From Nocardia alni (GTDB lineage Bacteria > Actinomycetota > Actinomycetes > Mycobacteriales > Mycobacteriaceae), in contig NZ_JAGPOX010000085.1 of assembly GCF_019038435.1 (NCBI RefSeq), positions 1 through 41,134 of the forward strand: a DNA stretch of 41,134 bases, written 5' to 3'. Shown one piece after another: positions 31,431 through 39,542 of this stretch (position 1 is its first letter; the number at the start of each line of letters is the position of its first letter). Under the pieces are notes generated by a model. It was not told the DNA's origin, did no database searches, and worked only from the letters and a program-made list of their open reading frames with translations. Both the position numbers and the translations under genes were made by a program.

Positions 31431-31749
31431 TCGAGGGTTCCCCTGCTCTTGTCGGTTCCGCCGGCAGTCCCCTCGCGCATGGATCGCAAGGGAATACTTG
31501 GCGAACGCTTTGTAAGCGCAAGAAACGAGTTTACGATCGTAAGGCTAACTAAGCAATTCGCCGGTCGGCGCATGACGGGTGGGCGTGGATCGCGACAGGC
31601 GCGCCGTCGCAGGCGGTTTCGGGGTCGCCGGTGACGGAATCCGTGGTGCATCGCCGAATCGGATCCAGGATGCTGTCACGCGGCGGCCCGATGGCGTGGC
31701 TGGTGAGCGCGATCGTCTTCGGTGCCGAGGCGGCTGTGCGGGGCGCTTG
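31431..31749. other. Intergenic region without a convincing gene
   Basis: This 319-bp stretch holds the hydrolase promoter near 31500-31560. The rest up to 31749 has open frames on both strands, but none with a protein-like composition and ribosome binding site, and I see no RNA gene or repeat in it. Confidence 0.5.
31531..31542. promoter_or_regulatory. Palindrome in the hydrolase promoter
   Basis: TTACGATCGTAA is a perfect 12-bp palindrome overlapping the predicted -10 region of the minus-strand hydrolase promoter (TTGCTT-N17-TAAACT). Its ACGATCGT core is also the core of the TetR-type sites at 4323 and 8346, but the flanks differ, so another repressor is more likely. Confidence 0.5.
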
Positions 31750-32802
31750 TCAGTCCGAGTCGCGGCGGTGGGCGGCCAGCCAGTTGTCGGCGGTTTGGCC
31801 GGTGGCCAGGAAGATGGTGCGGCGGCCGACCTCGACGGCGTTGTCGGCGAACCGTTCGTAGTAGCGGCCGATCAGGGTCAGGTCGACCGCGGCGGTGATG
31901 CCGTACTCCCAGGCCGGGCCCATGACGGTGAGCAGGAGTTCCTCGTGCAGATGGTCCATGAGGTCGTCCTGCTCGTCGAGCGTGGACGCGGTGTGCGGGT
32001 CGGGTGAGTCGAGTACCGCCGCGGCGCTCGTCGCGATCGCGACGGCCGCCGTACCCATCTGGGAGATCAACGGCCGCACCGGTTCGGGGACCGTCGCCGC
32101 GGGGTGGCGCCGGCGGGCGGACTCCGCGATGTGCGAAGCCAGGACGGCCATGCGCTGCAGGTTGCCGCTGAGCTGGATCGCGGTGACCACCTGTCGCAAC
32201 TCGGCCGCGACCGGACGTAGCGCCAGCAGTTGCATCGCTTCCTGCTCGGTATCACGGACCATCGCCGTGACCTTGGTGCTGATGTCGATTGCGGTCTGCG
32301 ATTGTTCCAGATCGCTGGTCACCAGGGCGGTGGTCGCGATCGCGACCGCGTTCCGGTCCTGCAGACATATCGCGTGCAGCAGGTGGGCCAGTTGTTCCAG
32401 GCTCTGGTCGTAGTGAATCGGCATACTTGATTCAACCTCGCCAGGCGGCTGTGTGCCCGTCGGCGCTGGTGCGGCGTGTCCCGCGGCGGTTCCGGATCCG
32501 GTTCGCCGCCAGCTGTTCTCAACCGGCCATCCGGCCGCTCGCAGCCGGTCTCGCACGCGTGCCAGGTCCGATTCGCGGGGCAGCTCGTTCGTGAGCCTGC
32601 TGATCACCACGCCGGCGTCGACCCGGCTCGCGGGGAGTGCGCCCTGTCCGGCCAGCTCGTGCACGACCTGGTCCAGTTCCTCGTCGCTCAACCGGCGCCC
32701 CAGCACCGCCAGCAATGGCAGGTAGTCCTGATCGGGCACGCCCTGCGGGTATCCGGCCCGCAGCCATGCCACGATCCGGGCCAGCACATCCGACCACTCC
32801 AT
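31750..32802 (-). CDS. DUF3349-PhoU fusion protein
   Basis: The 350-residue frame joins two domains. Residues 1 to about 95 (MEWSDVLARIVAWLRAGYPQ through RDRLRAAGWPVENSW) are a DUF3349-type domain, known from small mycobacterial proteins of unknown function. After a Thr/Pro/Gly linker the rest, from MPIHYDQSLEQLAHLLHAIC, is a PhoU-like helical bundle with the repeated acidic/helical units and the ending ERFADNAVEVGRRTIFLATG. PhoU links phosphate transport to PhoR signalling. The ATG at 32802 has GGGAGGTGG upstream. A second start at MPIHYDQ with GAGG nearby could make PhoU alone. No pst genes are adjacent. Confidence 0.85.
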   Translation of the reverse strand: MEWSDVLARIVAWLRAGYPQGVPDQDYLPLLAVLGRRLSDEELDQVVHELAGQGALPASRVDAGVVISRLTNELPRESDLARVRDRLRAAGWPVENSWRRTGSGTAAGHAAPAPTGTQPPGEVESSMPIHYDQSLEQLAHLLHAICLQDRNAVAIATTALVTSDLEQSQTAIDISTKVTAMVRDTEQEAMQLLALRPVAAELRQVVTAIQLSGNLQRMAVLASHIAESARRRHPAATVPEPVRPLISQMGTAAVAIATSAAAVLDSPDPHTASTLDEQDDLMDHLHEELLLTVMGPAWEYGITAAVDLTLIGRYYERFADNAVEVGRRTIFLATGQTADNWLAAHRRDSD

Positions 32803-33062
32803 AGCTCCACCTCCCATGCCGTATGCCCGCAGAGAGACTATCCGGTTTCCTCTCGAGCCGCGTGCGGCGTTCACAGGAAGTGTGCGCCATCCGATGCGCC
32901 GGCGTCGCCGGGTTGATCCAGTCTCACGTCGAGCGGCCGACCCGCGCACCTGTCGACTCGTCATTCGCTCCCGGAACGTCGGTCTTCAGATGCCCCGGCA
33001 TGCTTTCGGCCGGGATCCGCAGTCCGTGCGACTGTGGATCCCGGCCGATGGCTGGGGTGTGG

Positions 33063-34283
33063 CTACCGGCCGGTCCAGGTGACCGGAAGTTCATGGACCC
33101 CATAGATATTCATGTCGGTCCGGAGTTTCACCTCCGCGGCGGGGATGGCGAGGGCGAGGGTCGGGAAGCGGCGGAGCAGGCCCTGGAAACCGGCGCGCAT
33201 CTCGATGCGGGCCAGCTGCTGGCCGAGGCATTGGTGGACGCCGTGGCCGAAGGACAGGTGGCCGCGGGCGGTGCGGTGGATGTCCAAGGTGTCGGGGTTG
33301 TCGAAGCGGTAAGGGTCGTGGTTGGCGGCCAGCGTGGAGATGGCGACGGTCGATCCCTCGGTGATCGTTTCGCCGGCGAGCTCGATGTCCTCGGTGGCGT
33401 AGCGGTAGAGGATGTCGACCACGGACAGGTAGCGCATCAGCTCCTCGACGGCGTCGGGCATGAGGTCCGGGGTTTCGCGCAGCTCGGCGGCCTGCTCAGG
33501 GTTCTCCAGGAGCGCGAAGGTGCCCAGGCCGAGCATGTTGGCGGTGGTCTCATGACCCGCGAGCAGCAGCAGGAAGGCGATGCCGGTGAGTTCCTCGATG
33601 GACAGGCCGTCCTGGCGGGCCAGGTCGGACAGGATATCGTCGCCCGGGTCGGCGCGCTTGCTCACGACCAGTTCGGCCAGGAACGTGGTCAGCGCGCTGT
33701 ACGCGACCATCTTCTGCTCGATCGGCTGATCCCTGATCAGGAACTTCGCGGAGTTGACCTGGAAGGTCGACCGATCCGCGTACGGGACGCCGAGCAGTTC
33801 GCAGATCACCAGCGAGGGCACCGGCAGCGCGAACTCGGCGACCAGATCCACCGGCGGGGTCAGGCTTGCCAGGTGGTCCAGCTGCCGCTCGACAACCTCG
33901 ACGATATGGTCCTCGAGCTGCCTCATGCGCCGGACGGTGAAGGCGCCGGTGAGCCTGCGCCGCAGCCTGGTGTGATCCGGCGGATCCATCGCGATGAAGA
34001 CGCCCGGAATCTGCGGGGACGGTTCCTCGATGACGGGCATGTCGGGCAGATCCTCGAGCGTGTGCATGACCGCGAGGTCCGTGCGGGAACTGAACCGGGT
34101 GTCGGCCATGAGCGCGCGCAGCGCCTCGTAGCCGGTGACGATCCAGCCTTGGTGACCATCCGGAAACACGATCGGGCTGACCGGACGATCCGCACGCAGC
34201 CGGGTGACCGCGGCGGGCGGGTTGAAGGGCCCCGCGTCGCGGTCCGTGGGAAGGCCGTGCGGGATCGGAAGTGCTTGACTCAT
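33063..34283 (-). CDS. Cytochrome P450 (CYP105-like)
   Basis: The 406-residue P450 shows FIAMDPPDHTRLRRRLTGAF in the C-helix region, the I-helix LLLAGHETTANM, the ExxR motif EELMRYL, and the haem loop FGHGVHQCLG with Cys352. It resembles CYP105-type enzymes that oxidise antibiotics, drugs and natural products. The ferredoxin gene directly upstream (12-bp gap) is the likely electron donor. The ATG at 34283 has AAGGAAA upstream. Through the upstream duplicated promoter with SARP-type repeats it may belong to the regulon of the BTAD activator. Confidence 0.93.
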   Translation of the reverse strand: MSQALPIPHGLPTDRDAGPFNPPAAVTRLRADRPVSPIVFPDGHQGWIVTGYEALRALMADTRFSSRTDLAVMHTLEDLPDMPVIEEPSPQIPGVFIAMDPPDHTRLRRRLTGAFTVRRMRQLEDHIVEVVERQLDHLASLTPPVDLVAEFALPVPSLVICELLGVPYADRSTFQVNSAKFLIRDQPIEQKMVAYSALTTFLAELVVSKRADPGDDILSDLARQDGLSIEELTGIAFLLLLAGHETTANMLGLGTFALLENPEQAAELRETPDLMPDAVEELMRYLSVVDILYRYATEDIELAGETITEGSTVAISTLAANHDPYRFDNPDTLDIHRTARGHLSFGHGVHQCLGQQLARIEMRAGFQGLLRRFPTLALAIPAAEVKLRTDMNIYGVHELPVTWTGR

Positions 34284-34295
34284 CGGGATTTTCCT

Positions 34296-34481
34296 TTACG
34301 TGAGCGATTGATCGACGATGGTGATCGCGCCGGGCGGGCACGGTCGGACGGCCTCGCGAACGGCGCCGGGCTCGGCGGTCCGGTCCAGCAGCGCCGCCCG
34401 GCCGTCTTCGGTGTCCTGGTCGAATGCTCCGGGGGCGGTCAGCACGCACATTCCGGCGTCGATGCAGCGCTCCCGGTCCAC
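34296..34481 (-). CDS. [3Fe-4S] ferredoxin, P450 partner
   Basis: The 61-residue ferredoxin has CIDAGMC (Cys-x5-Cys) and PCPPGAI at the C-terminus, the three-cysteine pattern of actinobacterial single-cluster [3Fe-4S] ferredoxins that feed P450s. The GTG start at 34481 gives VDRERCIDAG, the usual N-terminus, and CAGG-like purines precede it. It lies 13 bp after the truncated ABC ORF and 12 bp before the P450, so it is probably co-transcribed with both. Confidence 0.87.
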   Translation of the reverse strand: MDRERCIDAGMCVLTAPGAFDQDTEDGRAALLDRTAEPGAVREAVRPCPPGAITIVDQSLT

Positions 34482-34494
34482 CCTGAGTTGCTTC

Positions 34495-34629
34495 TTACTT
34501 CTGGTCAGCCGAGCGGAAGGGCGTGCGGTCGATGGTGAGCGCGCCGTTGCGCATCGCCTCGTCGTTGAGGATCATCGTGTCCCCGTACGCCTCTCGTGGC
34601 CCGGTCGCCGCGATCGCTGAACTGCTCAT
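34495..34629 (-). pseudogene. Truncated duplicate of the ABC ATPase gene start, now a 44-codon leader ORF
   Basis: The frame from ATG 34629 reads MSSSAIAATGPREAYGDTM then ILND before diverging to a stop at 34495. It matches the start of the intact ABC ATPase (MNNTAIAASGLRKAYGDKA, VLDG). Upstream DNA is also related, and the first CTGATAT repeat lies 23 bp from the start codon, exactly as for the ATPase (40503 versus 40480). The Walker A region is missing, so it is not an ATPase. Stop 34495 lies 13 bp before the ferredoxin start, so it may act as a leader cistron. Confidence 0.7.
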
Positions 34630-34651
34630 GGGATAACTGTCGCCGGATCGG

Positions 34652-34669
34652 CTGATATCGACCTGATAC
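34652..34669. promoter_or_regulatory. SARP-type direct repeats upstream of the ferredoxin/P450 operon (degenerate)
   Basis: CTGATAT at 34652 and CTGATAC at 34663 are spaced 11 bp. The positions expected for repeats 3 and 4 (34674 and 34686) are degenerate. The distance to the downstream start codon equals that at the ABC promoter. Confidence 0.55.
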
Positions 34670-34760
34670 CGCGCACCCGCCTGCGGTGAGGATGGGCGGG
34701 GCCGTTGGGGCGGGTGCATTTGTCTCACCCGTCCCGTCGGCTTCGTTGGCATGTCGTTTC

Positions 34761-35399
34761 CTAGGCGGCGACGGCGTGCCGGATGGTGATGTTGCCCATC
34801 GAGCTGCGTGCGAAGACGTGCACGGTGTCGCCGTGGGCGTCGGAGACCGGTCCCAGCTGGTTCTGCACGGTGCCCTGCATGGTGTTGGACTGCACGTTCA
34901 CCGCGCTGCCGGGGCGGATGCCGACCTCGAGCTCGCCCATGGAGGTCTCCAGCCGGATCTCGCCGCGGGCGGCCGCACCGATGCGGATGTCGCCCTTGGA
35001 GGTCTTCGCGGTGACCGAGCCGAGCGGGCGGTCCAGGACGATGTCGCCCATGGAGGTCTCGACCTGGGACTCACCGAATTCGCCGGTGACGTGCAGGTTG
35101 CCGCAGCCAGCGGTGCCCTTCACCCGCGAGCCGGTGGGCGCCTCGATGGTGACCTCGATGGTGGGGTTGCCGCCGAAGGCGGTGTAGGTGCGCCAGTCCT
35201 TGGGGGTCTTCACGGTCAGGGTGCCGTCGGCGTATTCCACCTGGGTCTGGGCGGCGGCGCGCACGTCGGCCTTCTTGGCCGGGTCGGCGGCCCGGACCTG
35301 TACGACCGTGTCGGTGCGGTCCGAGGCGACGACGTCGACTGTCGCGGACAGGACGTCGAAGGTGACGGCGATCGGGTTCGGTGTCTGGAAGGCGGTCAT
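34761..35399 (-). CDS. DUF4097 (beta-helix, adhesin-like) protein
   Basis: The 212-residue protein is made of repeating short beta strands with alternating hydrophobic residues and SMGD/SKGD/SMGN turns (e.g. VETSMGDIVLDRPLGSVTAK, TSKGDIRIGA, SSMGNITIRHA), the right-handed beta-helix signature of DUF4097/DUF4098 proteins. It has no signal peptide, so it is probably cytoplasmic. The ATG at 35399 has AAGGAG upstream. It is divergent from the BTAD activator, and the 11/11/12-bp direct repeats sit in the shared spacer. Its function is unknown; in actinobacteria such genes often lie beside DrrAB-type transporters. Confidence 0.82.
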   Translation of the reverse strand: MTAFQTPNPIAVTFDVLSATVDVVASDRTDTVVQVRAADPAKKADVRAAAQTQVEYADGTLTVKTPKDWRTYTAFGGNPTIEVTIEAPTGSRVKGTAGCGNLHVTGEFGESQVETSMGDIVLDRPLGSVTAKTSKGDIRIGAAARGEIRLETSMGELEVGIRPGSAVNVQSNTMQGTVQNQLGPVSDAHGDTVHVFARSSMGNITIRHAVAA

Positions 35400-35484
35400 G
35401 GCGTTTCTCCTTGTGCGGGTGGCGAATTCAGCCTGTCTGCTGGATTGCCGTGCTGTGTTGACGTGATTACTTTCGCCGGACCCG

Positions 35485-35525
35485 CTGATACCGGCCTGAC
35501 ACCGCTCTGACACGCCCGCTGACAT
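35485..35525. promoter_or_regulatory. SARP-type direct-repeat array upstream of DUF4097
   Basis: CTGATAC (35485), CTGACAC (35496), CTGACAC (35507) and CTGACAT (35519) occur in the same orientation at spacings of 11, 11 and 12 bp, in the DUF4097/activator divergent spacer. SARP and AfsR activators bind direct heptamers with 11-bp phasing. Confidence 0.75.
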
Positions 35526-35590
35526 CACGTCTGCCCTGCTCGGTGCCCATGCGACAGGCGGGCTGACGAGCACCGATCGTTCACGGCAGA

Positions 35591-38500
35591 ATGGTCCGGG
35601 TGAAGATCGGGTTGCTTGGACCGCTCGAGATCCGGGCAGATGACGGTGCAATGATCGAAGTACCGGGTGCCCGGTTGCGGGCGTTGCTGATCGCGCTTGC
35701 GCTCGAGCCCGGCCGCGCGGTCCCGAAAACGACTCTGGTCGACTGGATTTGGGGTGAGCAGCCGCCCGCCGAGGCGGCGAATGCCCTGCAGGCGCTGATC
35801 TCCCGGCTGCGCAGGGCGCTGCCGGACGGATCGCTCGACGTGCAGGCGGGCGGGTACCGGCTGGTGATCGACCCCCGCGCCGTCGACGCGGTGCGGTTCG
35901 AACAGCTTCTCGACCAGGCACGTGGTGGTGGCGACGCATACCGGGCCGAGCTGCTGCGCGAGGCGGTCGAGCTGTGGCGCGGCGCACTGATGCAGGATGT
36001 CGGCGTCCAGGACAGCGAGGCCGTCGACGCGGTGATCACCCGGCTCGACGGACTGCGCCTCGCGGCAACGGAGGACCTGTACGAGGCCGAGATCCGGCTC
36101 GGCCGAGGTCCGGATCTGGTCGCCGAGCTGACCGAGCTGGTGGCCCGGAATCCGGTGCGGGAACGCCTCGTTGCCGCGCTCATGCGGGCGCTCGGCGAGG
36201 CGGGACGCGCCGCCGAGGCGCTGACCGTGTATCAGAACGCGCGTGAGGCGTTGGCCGACACGCTCGGCGTGGATCCCTCCCCGGAGCTGTCCGCACTGCA
36301 CGTCGCGCTGCTGCGCGGTGAGGTGGAAGCGCCGGAGCAGGACCGCAAGACGAATCTACGAGCCGAGCTGACCGCATACATCGGCACCTACGCCGATGTC
36401 GCGGCCGTCCGCGAACTCATCGCGAACCACCGGCTCACCACCTTGACCGGCCCCGGCGGTTCGGGAAAGACCCGGCTGGCCCTGGAGACCGCGCGCAGCA
36501 TGCTCGAGGACCTCCCGGACGGGGCCTGGCTGATCGAACTGGCGTCCGTCGGCACCGCCGGCGATGTGGCGCAGTCGGCGCTGGCGGCGCTCGGGCTGCG
36601 GGATGCGCTGCTCACCGCACAGCATGCCGAGCCGATGGATCGGCTCGTCGCGGCGTTGCGTGAACGGGAAACGTTGCTGATCCTGGACAACTGCGAGCAC
36701 GTGATCGACTCCGCCGCGGCGTTCGCGCACCAGGTGCTGGGGGAGTGCGGGCGCCTGCGGATCCTCACGACGAGCCGGGAGGCGCTCGGCATCACCGGTG
36801 AGGCGCTGTGGCAGGTCGAGCCGCTGGCATTGCCCACCGAAAGGGCGAGTTCCGCGGAGATCGAGTCCTCGCCGGCCGTGCAACTGCTGCGGGACCGGGC
36901 CGGTGCGGTGCGCAAGGAACTTCCGGCCGATGCCCGCACCCTGGCGACGATGGCGCGCGTATGCCGGGCCCTGGACGGGATACCGCTGGCGATCGAACTG
37001 GCCGCGGCTCGCCTGCGGACCATGTCCCTCGATCAGCTCGCCACCCGGCTGGACGATCGGTTCCGGCTGCTGACCGGTGGCAGTCGCACCGCCATACCGC
37101 AGCATCGGACGTTGCGCGCGGTGGTCGACTGGAGCTGGGAGTTGCTCACCGACGCCGAACGAATGGTCCTGCGCAGGCTCGCGGTGTTCTCCGGCGGAGT
37201 GAGTCTGGAAGCGGCAGAGCAGGTTTGCGTGAACACGGGGACGGTGGGCGGGAATAACACGTGCGGAGACCCCGAAGGGCAAGGGGGCGGGAAGGATTCG
37301 GCAATCGAGCAGTGGGAGGTGCTCGATCTGCTGACCGCGCTGACCGAGAAGTCGTTGCTGCTCATCGCCGACGACAGCGGGCCGCGCTACCGGATGCTCG
37401 ACACGATCCGGCAGTACGCCCGGGAGCGGCTCGAGCAAGCGGGTGAATCGGAACCGGCGCGTCGGGCGCATCTGGAGCATTTCACCACACTCGCGGCCAC
37501 CGCGGAACCGCATCTGCGTCGCGGCGAGCAGGTGCGGTGGCTCGCCACACTAGCGGCCGAACACGACAACATCGCCGCCGCGATGCGGGGCGCGCTGGCG
37601 GCCGGCGAGGCGGCCGGGGCGATGCGGCTCGCGGCGGCCGCCGGCTGGTACTGGTGGCTGAGCGGGCACAAGACGGTGGGGCTGCAACTGATCACCGCGG
37701 CCGCCGAGTTGCCGGGCGAGGTGGACGACGACACCCGCACCATCGTGTACGGGCTGATCGTGCATTTCGTCTCCACCGGGCGCAACGACGAGCGCCAGGT
37801 GCAGGAGTGGATCCATAAGGCCTATCGATTCGGCCGAGGCAGCACGGCGCCGCACCCCACGGTGCCGTTCGTCGGCGCGCTCGAACGCCTGCTACAGGGC
37901 CCTGACGCGATGCTGACCGCGTTCGAACCGCTGCTCACCGATGACGAACCGTGGGTCCGGGCGCTGGCCCGGCTGCAGCTCGGCAAGATGCGGACCGTGC
38001 TGGGCGGCCCGCTCGGGCAGGAGGCGGACGAGTACTTCGAGACGGCGCTGGCGGAATTCCGGGCCGTCGGTGAGCGCTGGGGGATATCCTTCGCACTGAG
38101 CGAGCTGGCGGATCGAATCGCCATGCGCGGCGAATTCGCCACTGCGTGTGTCCTTTTCGAGCAGGCGGTCGCGGCGGTCACGGAAGTCGGCGCGATCGAG
38201 GACGTGGTCCGGTTCCGGGCTCGGCAGGCCCAGTTGTATTGGCTGCTGGGCGAGCCGGCCAGTGCCGTTGCCCTGGAGCAGGCACAGCGAGCCGCGGCGC
38301 AGACCGCTTGGCCGAGCGCGCTGGCCGAGGTCGCGTTGGCGAAGGCCGAATTGGTCCGCTGGAGCGGTGATTCCGGGCAGATGCGTTCCGAAATCGACAT
38401 CGCGACAACCGCATTGGGTGAGGATGCGGAGCAGGGGCAGAACAAAGCGGCGATACACGACCTGCTCGGGTACGTCGCCGACGATCTCGGCGAGGCCCGA

Positions 38501-38797
38501 ACCCACCGTTCCGTGGCTCTCCAGGCGGTCTCCGAGGTCGGGTACGCACCCGGGATCGCCCGGGTACTCGTCGGAATCGCCGACCTGGCGTTGCGTCAGG
38601 AACAGTATGAGCAGGCCGCCCGGCTGCTCGCGGCGAGCACCGCGGTGCGCGGCCTGCCCGACCATTCCCAGCCGGACGTGGCACGGATCGAGCAGACAGC
38701 ACGAAGTCGCCTCGGTGAAGAACTCTTCACCGAGGCGACGAACGAGGGTGCTCGGGCGAGCTGGCACGAGTTGGCCGCGACTACACTCGCTTGTTGA
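35591..38797 (+). CDS. SARP/AfsR-like transcriptional activator (OmpR-type wHTH, BTAD, NB-ARC, helical repeats)
   Basis: The 1068-residue protein begins with an OmpR-like winged helix (IGLLGPLEIRADDGAMIEVP, ANALQALISRLRRALPD) and a BTAD domain to about residue 250. An NB-ARC-type ATPase follows, with Walker A GPGGSGKT near 286 and Walker B LLILDNCEH near 362, then AIELAAARL and a long helical repeat region to the C-terminus. Such proteins are ATP-controlled activators that bind direct heptamer repeats. It is next to one 11/11/12 repeat array and between two more; DUF4097, the DrrAB transporter and the ferredoxin/P450 operon are likely targets. ATG 35591 is chosen. The 3' end overlaps the permease gene by 17 bp. 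Confidence 0.9.
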   Translation: MVRVKIGLLGPLEIRADDGAMIEVPGARLRALLIALALEPGRAVPKTTLVDWIWGEQPPAEAANALQALISRLRRALPDGSLDVQAGGYRLVIDPRAVDAVRFEQLLDQARGGGDAYRAELLREAVELWRGALMQDVGVQDSEAVDAVITRLDGLRLAATEDLYEAEIRLGRGPDLVAELTELVARNPVRERLVAALMRALGEAGRAAEALTVYQNAREALADTLGVDPSPELSALHVALLRGEVEAPEQDRKTNLRAELTAYIGTYADVAAVRELIANHRLTTLTGPGGSGKTRLALETARSMLEDLPDGAWLIELASVGTAGDVAQSALAALGLRDALLTAQHAEPMDRLVAALRERETLLILDNCEHVIDSAAAFAHQVLGECGRLRILTTSREALGITGEALWQVEPLALPTERASSAEIESSPAVQLLRDRAGAVRKELPADARTLATMARVCRALDGIPLAIELAAARLRTMSLDQLATRLDDRFRLLTGGSRTAIPQHRTLRAVVDWSWELLTDAERMVLRRLAVFSGGVSLEAAEQVCVNTGTVGGNNTCGDPEGQGGGKDSAIEQWEVLDLLTALTEKSLLLIADDSGPRYRMLDTIRQYARERLEQAGESEPARRAHLEHFTTLAATAEPHLRRGEQVRWLATLAAEHDNIAAAMRGALAAGEAAGAMRLAAAAGWYWWLSGHKTVGLQLITAAAELPGEVDDDTRTIVYGLIVHFVSTGRNDERQVQEWIHKAYRFGRGSTAPHPTVPFVGALERLLQGPDAMLTAFEPLLTDDEPWVRALARLQLGKMRTVLGGPLGQEADEYFETALAEFRAVGERWGISFALSELADRIAMRGEFATACVLFEQAVAAVTEVGAIEDVVRFRARQAQLYWLLGEPASAVALEQAQRAAAQTAWPSALAEVALAKAELVRWSGDSGQMRSEIDIATTALGEDAEQGQNKAAIHDLLGYVADDLGEARTHRSVALQAVSEVGYAPGIARVLVGIADLALRQEQYEQAARLLAASTAVRGLPDHSQPDVARIEQTARSRLGEELFTEATNEGARASWHELAATTLAC

Positions 38798-39542
38798 ATG
38801 TGGCTCGCGACCACAGGTATCCGACGATGGCGAACCCGGCGCACCAGGCCAGCGCGGCGGCGGTGTAGCCGCCGGACGGATGCCCGGTGAGAAATCCGCG
38901 CAGGGACTCGATGATCGGTGTGAAGGGCTGATACTGCGCGAATTGCCGGATGCCCTGGCCCATTCTGGTGGCGGGCACGATCGCGCTGCTCAGGAAGGGC
39001 AGCATGATCAGCGGAACCACGGTCAATCCGGCGGATTCCGGCGTTTTGGCCGCCATACCCAGTGCGACGGTGAGCCAGGAGGCCGCGAACGAGGTCGCCG
39101 CCATCACGCCGATCGCGCCGAGCCACTCCAAGGGCGTTGCGGGCGAACGGAATCCCAGCGCGAAGGCCACACCGATGATGGCCGCGATGGCCACCACATT
39201 GGTCATGATGGTGGCCACGACGTGACCGGTCAGGACCGCGCCGCGGGAGACATCCATCACCTTGAAGCGGTTGATGATGCCCTTGGCCATATCGGAACTC
39301 ACCGAGACCGCGGTGCCCGAGAGCCCGTAACTGATGGCCAGCAGGATCATTCCCGGCGCCGCGTAGTCGATGTAGCGCTCGCCGACATTGAACGCGTCGC
39401 CGAACACGTACACGAAGATCAGCATCATCACGACCGGCATCAGCGCCGCGTTGAAGATCGTGACGGGGGTCCTGGTGATGTGTTTGATGTTGCGGCGCAA
39501 CATGATCGAGGAATCTGCCAGGGGTGCTGTGATGGTGCTCAT
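38781..39542 (-). CDS. ABC-2 type permease (DrrB-like)
   Basis: The 253-residue integral membrane protein has six hydrophobic helices, starting MSTITAPLADSSIMLRRNIK and IFNAALMPVVMMLIFVYVFG, with PLIMLPFLSSAIVPA and the late FTPIIESLRGFLTG loop typical of ABC-2/DrrB permeases. The ATG at 39542 overlaps the ATPase stop (ATGA), so the two are translationally coupled. With the DrrA-like ATPase it would export a lipophilic compound such as an antibiotic or lipid. It converges on the activator gene with a 17-bp overlap. Confidence 0.9.
   Translation of the reverse strand: MSTITAPLADSSIMLRRNIKHITRTPVTIFNAALMPVVMMLIFVYVFGDAFNVGERYIDYAAPGMILLAISYGLSGTAVSVSSDMAKGIINRFKVMDVSRGAVLTGHVVATIMTNVVAIAAIIGVAFALGFRSPATPLEWLGAIGVMAATSFAASWLTVALGMAAKTPESAGLTVVPLIMLPFLSSAIVPATRMGQGIRQFAQYQPFTPIIESLRGFLTGHPSGGYTAAALAWCAGFAIVGYLWSRATFNKRV

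Noticed and set aside
31579..32007. Plus-strand open frame of 142 codons over the hydrolase/PhoU gap
   Set aside because: It lacks a protein-like composition and mostly mirrors the PhoU gene; no ribosome binding site.
35576..35590. CGATCGTTCAC just upstream of the activator start, matching 11 bases of the TetR-type site
   Set aside because: The left half of the palindrome is missing (GAGCAC instead of GGAAA), so it is not symmetric and is probably chance.
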